Positions 6,211-14,283 of a DNA stretch of 18,838 nt are shown here, piece after piece. Made by a program: the position numbers and the translations under genes. This DNA comes from Flavobacterium psychrophilum. Its GTDB lineage: Bacteria > Bacteroidota > Bacteroidia > Flavobacteriales > Flavobacteriaceae. The stretch lies in contig CALPPS020000048.1 of the NCBI GenBank assembly GCA_943325515.2, positions 1-18,838 on the forward strand, written 5' to 3'. Each line of letters starts with the position of its first letter. The first letter of the stretch is position 1. The notes beneath the pieces were generated by a model. That model ran no database searches. It saw only the letters and a list, made by a program, of their open reading frames with translations, and was not told where the DNA came from.

Positions 6211-7186
6211 CTAGAGATTGATTTTCTTGATTAGCCAATTTTGAAATGGCAGTATATTCTGCTGCCGAAATATTGCCATAGTAAAAATTCAATGGGTTTA
6301 CTACTTTCCCGTATTTGTGCACTTCATAATGTAGATGAGGTGCCTCACTTCTCCCTGTGCTACCTACATATCCAATGATGTCGCCACGTTTTACTCTTTG
6401 CCCGGCTCTACATTTGTATTTGCTCAAATGGCCATATAATGTCAAATAACCAAAACCATGATTAATTTCAATATGATTGCCATAACCCGATTTAGAATTA
6501 TCAGCATTTTTTACAACACCGTCACCAGTGGCAAAAATAGGTGTTCCCGTAATTGCTGTAAAATCCATTCCTTCGTGCATTTTTCTAACTTTAGTAAACG
6601 GGTCACTTCTGTAACCAAATCCTGAAGCTACTCGCTTCATTTGCTCATTCTTCACTGGTTGTATGGCTGGTATTGCTGCCAATAACTTATTTTTTTCTTT
6701 CGCTAATTTCAGTATCTCGTCCAATGATTTAGATTGTATGACTAATTCTTTTGAGATAATGTCCACACGTTTAGAAGTGTTTATTACCAATTCAGAATTG
6801 TCATATCCTTCTAATTCTTTATATCTATTCACTCCACCAAAACCTGCCTTGCGTTGTTCTACTGGTATGGGAGAAGTATTAAAATAGGTTCTGTAAATAT
6901 TATTGTCTCTGTCTTCTACTTCTACTAAAACTTCTTCTACTTCATCAATTTTTTTATTCAAAATGGCATAGCGCAATTTCATCGTTTCAATTTCGCGAGC
7001 TTGTAAACGGTCTTTTGGAGTTTCTAAATAGGATGTATTCAAGAGAGCTACAAAACACAAAAAGCCAAACAATGAAGATGACAGTAAAAACAACCCAATA
7101 TAACCAAGTTTTTTGGATAATTTTGGGTTTATTTTTCGGTAAGCTAAACTTTCGGTATCGAAATAATACTTTACTTTTTTCGCCAT
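6206..7186 (-). CDS. M23 (LytM-type) peptidoglycan endopeptidase, membrane anchored
   Basis: The 326-residue protein has a short cytoplasmic N-terminus, a transmembrane helix (about 29-50), an extracytoplasmic coiled-coil region (about 60-95 and 136-170) and a C-terminal M23 zinc peptidase domain (about 185-300). All metal and catalytic residues are present: H204-x3-D208 (MHEGMDF), H253 (YGHL) and H284-L-H286 (HLHYEV). It should therefore be an active endopeptidase cutting peptide cross-links in peptidoglycan, unlike degenerate LytM factors. It is the first gene of the minus-strand operon and is divergent from alaS, with 201 bases between the start codons. Confidence 0.93.
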   Translation of the reverse strand: MAKKVKYYFDTESLAYRKINPKLSKKLGYIGLFLLSSSLFGFLCFVALLNTSYLETPKDRLQAREIETMKLRYAILNKKIDEVEEVLVEVEDRDNNIYRTYFNTSPIPVEQRKAGFGGVNRYKELEGYDNSELVINTSKRVDIISKELVIQSKSLDEILKLAKEKNKLLAAIPAIQPVKNEQMKRVASGFGYRSDPFTKVRKMHEGMDFTAITGTPIFATGDGVVKNADNSKSGYGNHIEINHGFGYLTLYGHLSKYKCRAGQRVKRGDIIGYVGSTGRSEAPHLHYEVHKYGKVVNPLNFYYGNISAAEYTAISKLANQENQSLD

Positions 7187-7239
7187 CTTTTATTTTATAC
7201 TATTTTTGTGCTAGTTTTGAAAAACAATGGTTATACGAA

Positions 7240-7247
7240 CAAATTTA
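7240..7247 (-). promoter_or_regulatory. -7 promoter box of the M23-MerR-LemA-TPM operon
   Basis: On the minus strand TAAATTTG matches TAnnTTTG, with a TTG 16 bases upstream (7264-7266). It ends 53 bases before the M23 start codon. Confidence 0.45.
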
Positions 7248-7286
7248 ACAAATGTTTCAATCCCAATCTAATTTTATTTTATAAAG

Positions 7287-7294
7287 TAGATTTG
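7287..7294 (+). promoter_or_regulatory. -7 promoter box of alaS
   Basis: TAGATTTG matches TAnnTTTG and lies 93 bases before the alaS ATG, implying a leader of roughly 85 bases. No good -33 TTG is seen. I see no T-box or other structured leader. Confidence 0.42.
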
Positions 7295-7387
7295 GTTCTT
7301 TGCAATTCGATTATTTAAAAAAGAAATTTAAGAACAAACAAATATAACCAAATCAACAAACAACCTCATAACTGAATAAACATAAAA

Positions 7388-10024
7388 ATGAAATCACAAG
7401 ACATTCGTAAAGCATACTTACAATTCTTTGAAGGGAATGGACACTTAATTGTTCCATCTGCACCAATCATTCTAAAAGATGATCCAACTTTGATGTTCAA
7501 CAACTCAGGGATGGCACAATTCAAAGAATACTTTTTAGGTAATGGAACTCCTAAAAGTAAACGTATAGCCGATACACAAAAATGTCTTCGTGTTTCAGGA
7601 AAGCACAATGATTTGGAAGATGTAGGTTTTGATACGTATCATCACACTATGTTTGAAATGTTGGGCAACTGGTCGTTTGGGGATTATTTCAAAAAAGAAG
7701 CTTTATCTTGGGCGTGGCAATTTTTAACTGAAGTGTTGAAGTTGGATAAAGAACGTTTATATGTTTCTGTTTTCGAAGGTAACCCATTAGAGAATGTGCC
7801 TTTCGATCAAGAAGCATGGGATATTTGGAAACAATATGTTCCAGAAGACAGAATTATTCTTGGAAATAAAAAAGACAATTTTTGGGAAATGGGCGATCAA
7901 GGGCCGTGTGGTCCATGTTCCGAAATTCATATCGATTTAAGAACTGATACTGAAAGAACAGCAGTTTCTGGACGAAGTCTAGTAAATGCCGATCACCCTC
8001 AAGTAGTGGAAATTTGGAATAATGTATTCATGGAATTCAACCGAAAAGCTGATGGTTCGTTAGAAAAATTACCAGCACAGCACGTTGATACTGGAATGGG
8101 TTTTGAGCGTTTGTGTATGGCGATGCAAAATGTGACTTCCAATTATGATACTGATGTTTTCACGCCACTTATTGAAAAAGTAGAGCAAATTACAGGATCA
8201 AAATACACTGCCAACAACCAACAACCAACAACCGAGAACCAAGAAAAAACCAACATTGCTATTCGAGTTATTGTTGACCACGTTCGTGCAGTAGCTTTTG
8301 CAATTGCTGACGGACAATTACCATCCAATACGGGTGCGGGTTATGTGATTCGAAGAATTTTACGTCGCGCAATACGTTATGGATTTACGTTTTTAAATAC
8401 TAAAGAGCCATTTATAAACAAACTAGTTGAAGTGTTAGCTGCTCAAATGGGCGAATTTTTCCCAGAAATCAAATCGCAACAGCAACTTGTTACTAATGTA
8501 ATTCGTGAAGAAGAAGCTTCTTTCTTGAGAACTTTAGATCAAGGATTACAATTATTAGATAACGTTATTGCGCTAACTAAAGGTTCAGAAGTTTCAGGGG
8601 CAAAAGCATTTGAATTATATGATACTTATGGTTTTCCAAAAGATTTGACAGCTCTTATTTTAAAAGAAAAAGGCATGTCGTTTAATGAAACTGAGTTTGA
8701 TACCTCAATGCAAGAACAAAAATCTCGTTCTCGTGCAGCTTCAGAAGTTTCGACCGAAGATTGGTCAGTTTTAATTCCTGGAAATGTAGAAACCTTCGTG
8801 GGTTATGACCAAACGGAAAACGAAGTAAAAATCACTCGAATTCGAAAAGTTGATAGTAAAAAAGATGGTATTTTATATCAAATAGTTTTAAATAGCACAC
8901 CTTTTTATCCAGAAGGCGGCGGACAAGTGGGAGACAAAGGAACTTTAGTGTCTGCTAATGAAACTATTGACATCATTGACACTAAGAAAGAAAATAACTT
9001 AATCCTACATTTTGCCAAACAATTGCCAGAAAATGTTTCTGCAAGTTTTGTGGCAAAAGTAAATACTGATTTAAGAACGTCAACTTCTAAAAATCACTCG
9101 GCAACGCATTTAATGCACCATGCATTAAGAACTATTTTGGGAACTCATGTGGAACAAAAAGGGTCGTTGGTAAATCCGAATTATTTGCGTTTCGACTTTT
9201 CGCATTTTGCAAAAGTAACAGATGAAGAATTACGTGAAGTAGAAACAAGTGTTAATGCACAAATCGAGGCGTATTTACAATTGGTGGAACACCGAAATAT
9301 TCCTATTAAAGAAGCTTTAGATAAGGGAGCTATGGCTTTATTTGGCGAAAAATATGGTGATAATGTCCGGATGATTGAGTTTGGAAACAGTAAAGAATTG
9401 TGTGGTGGAATCCACGTAAAAAATACTGCTGAAATATGGCATTTCAAAATCATTTCAGAAGGAGCCGTTGCAGCAGGCATTCGTCGAATTGAGGCGATTA
9501 CTGGCGATGCTGTTAAGAATTTTTATCAAAATCAAGAAGTTACCTTAGCCGAAATCAAAGATACCTTGAAAAATCCGCAAGATATTTTGAAAGCAGTTAC
9601 TACTTTACAAGAGGAAAATATGAAACTCTCAAAGCAAATTGAGGTTTTAATGAAAGATAAAGTTAAAAATTTAAAGACCGAATTAGTTTCCGAAATTAAA
9701 ATAGTAAATAGAGTTCAATTTTTAGCCAGACAAGTAGATTTAGAGCCTAATGGAGCTAAAGATTTGGCTTATGAATTAGGAACTTTAGGAACGAATGTTT
9801 TTGTAGTTTTGGCTACTGCCGAAGAAGGAAAGCCAACAATTAGTTGTTATATCTCTAAGGAATTAGTGGCGGACAAATCCCTTAATGCTGGAAATGTAGT
9901 TAGAGAATTAGGTAAATATATACAAGGTGGTGGTGGAGGTCAGCCTTTCTTTGCAACCGCTGGCGGTAAAAATTCTGCCGGAATAGCAGAAGCTCTTGAA
10001 AAAGCAATTGAATTTATAAGATAG
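7388..10024 (+). CDS. alaS: Alanine--tRNA ligase
   Basis: AlaRS charges tRNA-Ala and edits Ser- and Gly-tRNA-Ala. The 878-residue protein is full length and has the expected order: class II catalytic core ([15 protein letters not shown] pattern early; [14 protein letters not shown], motif 2 region; [10 protein letters not shown], motif 3 region); tRNA-recognition helices ([11 protein letters not shown]); editing domain with zinc ligands H570-SAT-H574 and C672-GGI-H676; a coiled coil; and a C-terminal C-Ala (DHHA1) domain with the [14 protein letters not shown] loop. Residues 275-286 are a low-complexity Asn/Gln/Thr loop encoded by five copies of a 7-bp repeat. It is divergent from the M23 operon and ends at a strong palindromic terminator. 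Confidence 0.98.
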   Translation: MKSQDIRKAYLQFFEGNGHLIVPSAPIILKDDPTLMFNNSGMAQFKEYFLGNGTPKSKRIADTQKCLRVSGKHNDLEDVGFDTYHHTMFEMLGNWSFGDYFKKEALSWAWQFLTEVLKLDKERLYVSVFEGNPLENVPFDQEAWDIWKQYVPEDRIILGNKKDNFWEMGDQGPCGPCSEIHIDLRTDTERTAVSGRSLVNADHPQVVEIWNNVFMEFNRKADGSLEKLPAQHVDTGMGFERLCMAMQNVTSNYDTDVFTPLIEKVEQITGSKYTANNQQPTTENQEKTNIAIRVIVDHVRAVAFAIADGQLPSNTGAGYVIRRILRRAIRYGFTFLNTKEPFINKLVEVLAAQMGEFFPEIKSQQQLVTNVIREEEASFLRTLDQGLQLLDNVIALTKGSEVSGAKAFELYDTYGFPKDLTALILKEKGMSFNETEFDTSMQEQKSRSRAASEVSTEDWSVLIPGNVETFVGYDQTENEVKITRIRKVDSKKDGILYQIVLNSTPFYPEGGGQVGDKGTLVSANETIDIIDTKKENNLILHFAKQLPENVSASFVAKVNTDLRTSTSKNHSATHLMHHALRTILGTHVEQKGSLVNPNYLRFDFSHFAKVTDEELREVETSVNAQIEAYLQLVEHRNIPIKEALDKGAMALFGEKYGDNVRMIEFGNSKELCGGIHVKNTAEIWHFKIISEGAVAAGIRRIEAITGDAVKNFYQNQEVTLAEIKDTLKNPQDILKAVTTLQEENMKLSKQIEVLMKDKVKNLKTELVSEIKIVNRVQFLARQVDLEPNGAKDLAYELGTLGTNVFVVLATAEEGKPTISCYISKELVADKSLNAGNVVRELGKYIQGGGGGQPFFATAGGKNSAGIAEALEKAIEFIR
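8211..8245. repeat. 7-bp tandem repeat (CCAACAA)5 inside alaS
   Basis: There are three exact CCAACAA units (8211, 8218, 8225) followed by the two variants CCGAGAA (8232) and CCAAGAA (8239). The 35-base array is read through all three codon phases and encodes the loop around [10 protein letters not shown] between the catalytic core and the tRNA-binding helices of AlaRS. Confidence 0.85.
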
Positions 10025-10038
10025 AAAGAGTTAGTCAT

Positions 10039-10076
10039 AAACAAAAAAACCTTTCAATTGAAAGGTTTTTTTGTTT
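10039..10076. terminator. Perfect 38-bp palindromic bidirectional terminator
   Basis: Two 19-base arms (AAACAAAAAAACCTTTCAA and its exact reverse complement) meet with no spacer; the core hairpin is AACCTTTC/GAAAGGTT. Runs of seven T stand on the 3' side in both directions. It begins 15 bases after the alaS stop and ends 11 bases before the stop of the convergent minus-strand gene, so it can serve both. Confidence 0.9.
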
Positions 10077-10087
10077 GTAATTGCCAA

Positions 10088-10486
10088 TTAATTTGCTGCT
10101 TTAGAAGCTTCTTTTTGGGCTTTTTGAACTTCTTTTAAAGCTTTGTATTTTTCAACGCCTAATAATTCTTTAATCTTACCTTCTTTAGCTTTGCTATATT
10201 CTTTAGATTTTGCTGCTTTTTCTTCGTCTGAAAGAGTTGCGTCTGCTTTTAACGATTTTCCGAATGCAGAACTTTCTTCCATAATCGATCTGAATTTTTG
10301 TTGTTCATCTTCGGTTAAACCTGCAGTTTTGAATGCTTCCATCAAATCAGCTTCTTTTTTAACTTTTGCTGATGCTCTTTCTTCTTTAGAAATTGTTTTT
10401 TCTTGTGGGGCTTTGTTTGCTTCTTGCGCTTGAACTCCTGTAAAAGCAAAGCCAATTGCCATAATTGTAGTTAATAAATACTTCAT
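10088..10486 (-). CDS. Small secreted, Lys/Glu/Ala-rich helical protein
   Basis: I do not recognise a named gene. The 132-residue protein has a clear signal peptide (MKYLLTTIMAIGFAFTGVQA, cleavage before QEANK). The mature part is rich in Lys, Glu and Ala and predicted all-helical, with a LTEDEQQKFRSIMEESSAFGKSL stretch. Its size, export signal and LT-x-x-(E/Q)Q-like motif resemble small periplasmic helical chaperones of the Spy/CpxP (LTXXQ) type, but that is inference from composition. There is no lipobox cysteine; in fact the protein contains no Cys. It is monocistronic, with its own TAnnTTTG box and the shared palindromic terminator. Confidence 0.82.
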   Translation of the reverse strand: MKYLLTTIMAIGFAFTGVQAQEANKAPQEKTISKEERASAKVKKEADLMEAFKTAGLTEDEQQKFRSIMEESSAFGKSLKADATLSDEEKAAKSKEYSKAKEGKIKELLGVEKYKALKEVQKAQKEASKAAN

Positions 10487-10515
10487 TTTAATATTTTTTT
10501 AAGTTAATTGTTAAA

Positions 10516-10523
10516 CAAATATA
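10516..10523 (-). promoter_or_regulatory. -7 promoter box of the small secreted protein gene
   Basis: On the minus strand TATATTTG matches TAnnTTTG exactly. It ends 29 bases before the start codon. The upstream region is very AT-rich and no -33 TTG is seen at 19 bases. Confidence 0.55.
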
Positions 10524-10675
10524 GATAAAAATACAAGCGAAAATTATTATTTAAAAAAATTAAGATTAATTTAATAATTACCAAATTTATTCTAAAATTT
10601 GACAAATTAAAGTTGGAAAATAGGTTATATTGCAATTCATTTAATATTATTTTTTTACCAGAAGGCTTATCAAAT

Positions 10676-11626
10676 ATGAATTTTACAACAGTAGTTCCAA
10701 TTTTTAAATCAAAATTTCCAATTGATTACCAAAGCAAGATTTTATCATTTGGATCCTGTTTTGCAGAAAATATGGCTAGTAAATTTGATTATTATAAGTT
10801 CCAAAATCTATGTAATCCATTTGGCATTTTATTCCACCCAAAAGCTATTGAAAATATAATTTCTAAAGTTGTAAACCTTGAATTATTTCATGAAAATGAT
10901 CTTTTTTTTCATAATGAAAGATGGCATAATTTTGAAGTGCATTCCGAATTAAGTAATTCGGATAAAGATAAGATGTTAATTGAAATAAATGATTTATTAG
11001 TAGCTTCAAATAAGTATATTAGAGAAGCTTCTCACGTAATTATTACTTATGGAACTTCATGGGTTTATCGAAATAAACAGACAAATAAAATAGTTGCAAA
11101 TTGCCACAAAGTTCCTCAAAATAATTTTGAAAAAGAAATATTGTCGATAACTGATATAAGAAAATCAATTCAAAACACTATTGATTTGATAGAAAAAGTA
11201 AATCCCCATTGTAAAATAATTTTCACTATTTCACCAGTGCGCCACTTAAAAGACGGTTATACAGAAAATCAACTAAGTAAATCACATTTAATTGTGGCAT
11301 TACATTCATCTTCAGAAATTCAAAATTTCAATAAAGAGTATTTTCCCTCCTATGAAATTATGATGGATGAACTTCGCGATTATCGATTTTATTCTGAAGA
11401 TATGTTACACCCTAATCAGGTAGCAATCGATTATATTTGGGAAAGGTTTGTTGAAAGTTCTGTTTCTGATGACGCTATATCAACAATGACTGAAGTTGAA
11501 GCTATTCAACGTGATTTTGCGCATCGCCCTTTTACTACTTCATCTGAAAGTTATCAAAAATTTCAGTTTCAATTGGAATCTAAAATAAGCAAGGTCAAAT
11601 TAAAATTTCCTTTTATCAATTTTTAG
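10676..11626 (+). CDS. GSCFA-domain protein, SGNH-hydrolase-like
   Basis: This is a GSCFA family protein, named for the motif seen here as LSFGSCFAENMA (residues 23-34). The family is predicted to belong to the SGNH/GDSL esterase superfamily. S27 is the expected nucleophile, and D242-x-x-H245 (DMLHPN) fits the C-terminal Asp-x-x-His block; YGTSWVY and FTISPVRH are further family blocks. The substrate is unknown; related clans act on acylated polysaccharides. I chose ATG 10676 (MNFTTVVPIF, 316 residues); the frame extends to TTG 10613 but those residues are AT-driven and unlike the family. AGAAGG, a possible Shine-Dalgarno sequence, lies 11 bases before this ATG. No signal peptide is seen. Confidence 0.9.
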   Translation: MNFTTVVPIFKSKFPIDYQSKILSFGSCFAENMASKFDYYKFQNLCNPFGILFHPKAIENIISKVVNLELFHENDLFFHNERWHNFEVHSELSNSDKDKMLIEINDLLVASNKYIREASHVIITYGTSWVYRNKQTNKIVANCHKVPQNNFEKEILSITDIRKSIQNTIDLIEKVNPHCKIIFTISPVRHLKDGYTENQLSKSHLIVALHSSSEIQNFNKEYFPSYEIMMDELRDYRFYSEDMLHPNQVAIDYIWERFVESSVSDDAISTMTEVEAIQRDFAHRPFTTSSESYQKFQFQLESKISKVKLKFPFINF

Positions 11627-11671
11627 TTTTACCCAATTATAATTTACTTCCTAAACTTTCCAATCGCCACT

Positions 11672-11699
11672 ACTCACCACTTTGAGTCCTTTTGTTTTT
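11672..11699 (+). terminator. Weak terminator-like hairpin after the GSCFA gene
   Basis: ACTCA and TGAGT (11672-11676, 11683-11687) form a short 5-bp stem followed by CC and a T-rich run broken by one G. It is the only terminator-like structure on the plus strand in this convergent spacer, and it is weak. Confidence 0.3.
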
Positions 11700-11740
11700 A
11701 AGAATATAAGATGCTTGTTCATTATCAGATTTTCCGACTA

Positions 11741-11807
11741 AAACTAATCAACTTAATAATCCCATGATTATATTTTTTAACAAAGATATTTCTAGAAAGA
11801 TTAGTTT
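11741..11807. repeat. Inverted repeat in the GSCFA / phenylalanine hydroxylase spacer
   Basis: AAACTAATC (11741-11749) and its exact reverse complement (11799-11807) are 49 bases apart. Between them are a second short pair (TAATcccatgATTA) and the palindrome TTTCTAGAAA. It lies 14 bases past the stop of the minus-strand hydroxylase gene and may fold in the 3' end of that transcript. Confidence 0.4.
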
Positions 11808-11820
11808 GTAGTTACAAATT

Positions 11821-13578
11821 TTAAATAGCAATTTTTTTCAAAAATAATTCTAATCCTCCATCAATTAAATGACCAATTTCAGGACGGTTTTGTTTTACTT
11901 TTTCTAAATAAACTAAAACTTCTTGTAATAATGTGCTATTGTTGTTCATGTTGCATAATTCAGCAATTTCAAGAGCAAGTAACCAGTCTTTAGGGTGATT
12001 TTCTTTTAAAGTTTCGAAAGTTTTTTCGAGTAATAGTTTTTCTGTCTTTCCTTCTCGAATATTTTTAATGTTCAAATATAATTCTTCCAATTCTTCACGT
12101 TCAGCTGATTTTTTTGCTTTAATAGTATGACTTGAAGGCACGTGTTTTATGATGTCAAAACTATTCACATCTGCAGGACCAGAGAAAGCCGATATTACTT
12201 TTTTACCCACAACCATATCATAAGTACCCCATTCAGGTTGGAAAAGAATTTGGTCTTTATGTGTAACGGTACAATTTATAAACTTGATTAAAAGAATTTC
12301 ACCTTGCAAGTTTCTTGAACCAGTTACTATTTTTCCGGTAACAATAATATCGCCTTCAAATTCTAAAGTAACTTTTTCTGCTTCGTATATTGCATAAGCT
12401 CTTAAATCTCTGGGACTCATGTCTTCTATGGCTAAATTAATGCCTTTTAATTTTCCGATAGGAGAACCAAAACCTTCGGCATGATATTCAGTTCCGTGAC
12501 CTACTAATTCTTTTTCACGATAGGAAAGTGCTGTTTTTCCTTGAGTTTGCACGTAAACAGGTTTTCCTTCGTGCTCTATAACATTAGTAAACAAGCCAGA
12601 AATTTGAATTCCAGTGCTTAATTCTATTGTTCCTAGAGCATTAGAAGTTATTAATTTTTTTATACCTGATAAGCCTCCTGTTCGCAATGCCATTGTATTA
12701 GCAAATTCTTCTAGAACTAAACTTAAATTTGCAAAATCAGGTGTTACATAAAGTTGAGGTTGGGGTTTAGTAATATCAAAACCTTGATCAGCTGCCAAAA
12801 TATCATAGGGAATTTTCTTCACATTATTCGTCATGCACCAGGCGCTTTCCCCTATAGAAGAAAGTAATCCAGCACCATATATTTTTGGATTATCTATAGT
12901 GCCAATTAAACCATATTCTACTGTCCACCAGTGTAAGTTTCTGATCCGAGACATTTCAGAAAGTTCTCCCATATTGTTTTGCAGAAAATCAACTTGTTTT
13001 TCAGCTTTTTTAATTTCAGCCTCTGGCGTGTCTTCGGCTTCTTTTAGAATTGAAAGTAATCGAATTGCTTCATACATTTCATAATCACGAGATGTAGAAA
13101 TTGCTTTGCAACCTATTTCACCAAAGCGTCGCAAATATTCAGCATATTCGGGATTAGCAATAATAGGCGCATGACCCGCGCCTTCATGAATGATGTCTGG
13201 TGCTGGTGTGTATTCAATATGTTCTAATTGTCGAATATCTGAAGCAATAACTAAAACATTATAGGCTTGAAATTCCATAAAAGCATTGGGAGGAATAAAT
13301 CCATCAACGGCAACGGCAGCCCAACCGATTTCTTTTAAAATGCGATTCATGCCATACATATTAGGAATATTATCTATTTCCAAACCTGTTTTTTTCAATC
13401 CGTCAAGATAAGATTCATGGGCAACTTTTGATAAATAAGCAACATTTTTACGCATTACATATCGCCACACCGCTTGATTAATTGGAGTATAATCAGCATA
13501 ATCTTGTGGTTTTATGAATTGTTTTAAATGCTTTGGTAATCTATCAATCAAAGGGTTGCTTTCAAATTGGGCTTCCAT
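11821..13578 (-). CDS. Phenylalanine 4-monooxygenase-type aromatic amino acid hydroxylase with C-terminal extension
   Basis: This is a non-haem iron, pterin-dependent hydroxylase, expected to convert phenylalanine to tyrosine. The iron triad is visible: H131-EGAG-H136 (HEGAGHAPI) and E221 in WWTVEYGL. There is no N-terminal ACT regulatory domain. The segment between H136 and E221 is 85 residues, against 40 between the matching residues of human PAH (H290 and E330), so there is an inserted helical stretch (about 160-205, rich in Lys/Glu). The protein is 585 residues; the catalytic part ends near 330, and the remaining 250 or so residues are not part of the classical enzyme. The gene is monocistronic on the minus strand. 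Substrate preference (Phe, Tyr or Trp) cannot be read from the sequence alone. Confidence 0.9.
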   Translation of the reverse strand: MEAQFESNPLIDRLPKHLKQFIKPQDYADYTPINQAVWRYVMRKNVAYLSKVAHESYLDGLKKTGLEIDNIPNMYGMNRILKEIGWAAVAVDGFIPPNAFMEFQAYNVLVIASDIRQLEHIEYTPAPDIIHEGAGHAPIIANPEYAEYLRRFGEIGCKAISTSRDYEMYEAIRLLSILKEAEDTPEAEIKKAEKQVDFLQNNMGELSEMSRIRNLHWWTVEYGLIGTIDNPKIYGAGLLSSIGESAWCMTNNVKKIPYDILAADQGFDITKPQPQLYVTPDFANLSLVLEEFANTMALRTGGLSGIKKLITSNALGTIELSTGIQISGLFTNVIEHEGKPVYVQTQGKTALSYREKELVGHGTEYHAEGFGSPIGKLKGINLAIEDMSPRDLRAYAIYEAEKVTLEFEGDIIVTGKIVTGSRNLQGEILLIKFINCTVTHKDQILFQPEWGTYDMVVGKKVISAFSGPADVNSFDIIKHVPSSHTIKAKKSAEREELEELYLNIKNIREGKTEKLLLEKTFETLKENHPKDWLLALEIAELCNMNNNSTLLQEVLVYLEKVKQNRPEIGHLIDGGLELFLKKIAI

Positions 13579-13736
13579 AAATCTAAAATTGTTGAGTTGT
13601 AAAATTACTAATCTAAAAGTAAATTAGCGAAATAATTATAATAAAATAAACCTTAACTTTATTGCTGCGGCTTATATACTTAAGAACAAACCTCAAAACA
13701 TTTTTGATTAAACTGTTAACTGTGACTGAGCACTTT

Positions 13737-14267
13737 CTACTTTTTGTGAGGTGGATATTGTTCTAGAATTTTAGTCACAAATTCTTTAATCACTTCATCT
13801 TTTTTATTGGTGTCTTTGGTTAATACTCCTTCTCCTTCTCCTTGCCAAATTAATTCTTTTTTACTGGCATCAATTAAATCAATATAAAGAGTCCCTTCGG
13901 GATATCTAGTTACCGTGGTATTTCCTCCCCACATCCATGGATTCCAGCCCCAACCCCAGCCATAACCCCAACCCATATTGAATTGGTTAACATCGACTTG
14001 TTCTCTTTCTTTGGTATAAAAGTTAATCAATAAATCAGGAGTTTCGCTTTTGGTAAATCCTTTTGCTGATAAACTTTCATCTATAGAACGAAGAATTCTC
14101 TTTTTGTCTAAATCAGAAATTTCAACTTTATCAATTCCTGTTTTATAAAAGGCATAGGTTTTATATAGTGTAAAATCTATTTTTTTATCATAGTCTGAAT
14201 TCACTCTCACAGAACTACAAGAAATAAAAAACAACAGTAATAACGGAATAAAAACAATTTTTTTCAT
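13737..14267 (-). CDS. DUF4136 lipoprotein
   Basis: The 176-residue protein begins with a lipoprotein signal peptide (MKKIVFIPLLLLFFISC, lipobox ending at C17), so it should be anchored to a membrane on the periplasmic side. The body matches the DUF4136 pattern: VNSDYDKKIDFTLYKTYAF near the start, a SIDESLSAKGF helix, DLLINFYT, a Trp/Gly-rich insert (WGYGWGWGWNPWMWGG), then TLYIDLIDASKKELIWQGEG. Function is unknown for the family. I start it at ATG 14267, 16 bases after the hutU stop; the longer frame would overlap hutU and place 12 polar residues before the signal peptide. It is probably cotranscribed with hutU. Confidence 0.88.
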   Translation of the reverse strand: MKKIVFIPLLLLFFISCSSVRVNSDYDKKIDFTLYKTYAFYKTGIDKVEISDLDKKRILRSIDESLSAKGFTKSETPDLLINFYTKEREQVDVNQFNMGWGYGWGWGWNPWMWGGNTTVTRYPEGTLYIDLIDASKKELIWQGEGEGVLTKDTNKKDEVIKEFVTKILEQYPPHKK

Positions 14268-14283
14268 GGGTATAAATTTTAAT

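Noticed and set aside
7187..7387. T-box or other riboswitch in the alaS leader
   Set aside because: No T-box consensus, specifier stem or terminator/antiterminator pair is visible; the region is plain AT-rich spacer with two promoter-like boxes.
8211..8245. CRISPR or mobile-element nature of the CCAACAA array
   Set aside because: Units are 7 bp with no spacers and lie inside an intact gene; there are no terminal repeats or target duplication.
10613..10675. 21-residue extension of the GSCFA protein from TTG
   Set aside because: The sequence is AT-driven, has no family similarity, and an ATG with an upstream AGAAGG follows.
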